DNA of 64,000 bases, taken from contig NZ_CP119520.1 of assembly GCF_029223865.1 (NCBI RefSeq), forward strand, positions 4,898,001 through 4,962,000, in the 5' to 3' direction. The notes under the pieces are model-generated. The model had not been told where the DNA came from. It saw nothing but the letters and a program-made list of their open reading frames with translations, and ran no database searches. Of this stretch, positions 63,365 through 64,000 are shown in pieces; the stretch's first letter is position 1, and each line of letters begins with the position of its first letter. The translations under genes and the position numbers were made by a program. The DNA comes from Telluria mixta. GTDB lineage: Bacteria; Pseudomonadota; Gammaproteobacteria; Burkholderiales; Burkholderiaceae_D.

Positions 63365-64000
63365 ATGGCCAACAAATCGGACGCCGCGCACGTTCGCGTG
63401 GCCGCGGCCGGGCCGGAGACGGCCGGCGCTATGGGGTTCCGCGCCATCGGCGGCTGGGTCGAGCGCCCGGAACACCCGCAACCCGCGCTCCAGGACCATG
63501 TGAGCGCGGACGTGGTCGTCGTCGGCGCCGGTTTCGCGGGCCTGAACACGGCGCTGGAGCTGGCCGCACGCGGCGCCTCGGTGGTCGTGCTCGAACGCGA
63601 TTTCGCCGGGTTCGGCGCGAGCGGGCGCAACGCGGGCTACCTGGGCGGCAGCCTGGCGGTCGAATACGACATGTTCCTCAAGCGTGTCGGCCACGAGCAG
63701 GCGAAGCAGATCGTCGCCTTCTACGACGCGGGCGTCGACTACGTGGAGGGCAAGCTCGCGGCCTACGGCATAGCCTGCGACTACATCGCATCGGGCATCA
63801 TCCGCGCCGGCGTCCATCTGTCGCAGGAAAAGAAGCTGCGCAAGGACATGCGGACCGGCCTCGAACTGGGATCGGTCTCGCGCTTCCTGGACAGCGCCGA
63901 CCTGCGCGCGCGCGGTATCCCGCCTGCCTTCCTGTTCGGCTGTTACACGGAGCGCGGCGGCACGCTGGATCCCGGCAAATACGTCATGGGACTGCGCCGC
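63365..64000 (+). CDS. DAO-family FAD-dependent oxidoreductase, 3' end cut by the window
   Basis: First 212 residues only. Dinucleotide-binding motif VVVVGAGFAGLNTALELAARGASVVVLERDFAG near residue 50, followed by GASGRNAGYLGGSL, as in D-amino-acid oxidase/glycine oxidase/gamma-glutamylputrescine oxidase-type enzymes. AGGAGG lies about 6 bases before the ATG. Nine bases after the thiolase stop, so in the same operon. An amine-oxidising activity would suit the three upstream amine oxidases, but this is inference. Confidence 0.85.
   Translation, partial: MANKSDAAHVRVAAAGPETAGAMGFRAIGGWVERPEHPQPALQDHVSADVVVVGAGFAGLNTALELAARGASVVVLERDFAGFGASGRNAGYLGGSLAVEYDMFLKRVGHEQAKQIVAFYDAGVDYVEGKLAAYGIACDYIASGIIRAGVHLSQEKKLRKDMRTGLELGSVSRFLDSADLRARGIPPAFLFGCYTERGGTLDPGKYVMGLRR

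Overview
The window is a high-GC chromosomal segment. Its gene content and order fit a betaproteobacterium of the Oxalobacteraceae (Massilia or a close relative): divergent ppsR-ppsA, adjacent smpB and ratA-rnfH, guaB-guaA, the EpsE/EpsF/EpsG/EpsL exopolysaccharide set, and an MFS/LysR pair. This placement is inference from gene content and protein similarity recalled from memory; no database search was run. No rRNA, tRNA, CRISPR array or intact insertion sequence was recognised.

Region 1 (1-19.9 kb) is mostly core chromosome. It holds ppsR (cut by the window start) divergent from ppsA, a TPR protein, a small secreted Cys-containing protein, and an NfeD/SPFH membrane operon interleaved with two small paralogous membrane proteins. 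A Fur-box-controlled divergent iron locus follows (TonB-dependent receptor on one side, PepSY protein plus a small membrane protein on the other). Then come lepB, a Bcr/CflA-type exporter, a MocR-type regulator, smpB, ratA-rnfH, a frameshifted DUF4124 gene, guaB and guaA.

Region 2 (19.9-38.5 kb) is an exopolysaccharide cluster: initiating sugar-phosphate transferase, glycosyltransferases, flippase, polymerase/ligase, Wzz-like EpsF, EpsG ATPase with an MshEN-like N-terminus, EpsL barrel, EpsE exporter, ManC and two PslG-like glycoside hydrolases. The last 15 bases of guaA (19851-19865) recur exactly at 38447-38461, just beyond the cluster and just before a terminator. The guaA 3' end is a known integration hotspot, so the whole cluster may sit on an old genomic island that has lost its integrase. 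Two genes here, the initiating transferase and the last glycosyltransferase, are each broken by an apparent one-base deletion in a C run.

Region 3 (38.5-44.3 kb) is accessory: an RBBP9-like hydrolase, the remnant of a TonB-dependent receptor with its middle deleted plus a truncated upstream partner, a PHB-depolymerase-like esterase, and a divergent DHA2 exporter/LysR pair.

Region 4 (44.3-64 kb) looks like one catabolic locus for a hydrophobic, perhaps amine-containing, compound. It carries a TetR regulator, an acyl-CoA dehydrogenase-like protein, and a DUF1329/DUF1302/RND/YCF48 envelope module. It continues with three tandem Tat-exported flavin amine oxidases, a membrane-anchored dihaem cytochrome c, a saccharopine-dehydrogenase-like reductase, an acyl-CoA ligase, a thiolase and a DAO-type oxidoreductase cut by the window end. 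Two of its operons share an upstream element, TGTCCTAA-N11-TGTyCTAA, that probably co-regulates them. The envelope proteins would bring the compound in or route it, the flavoenzymes would oxidise it in the periplasm and pass electrons to the cytochrome, and the CoA enzymes would break down the carbon skeleton.
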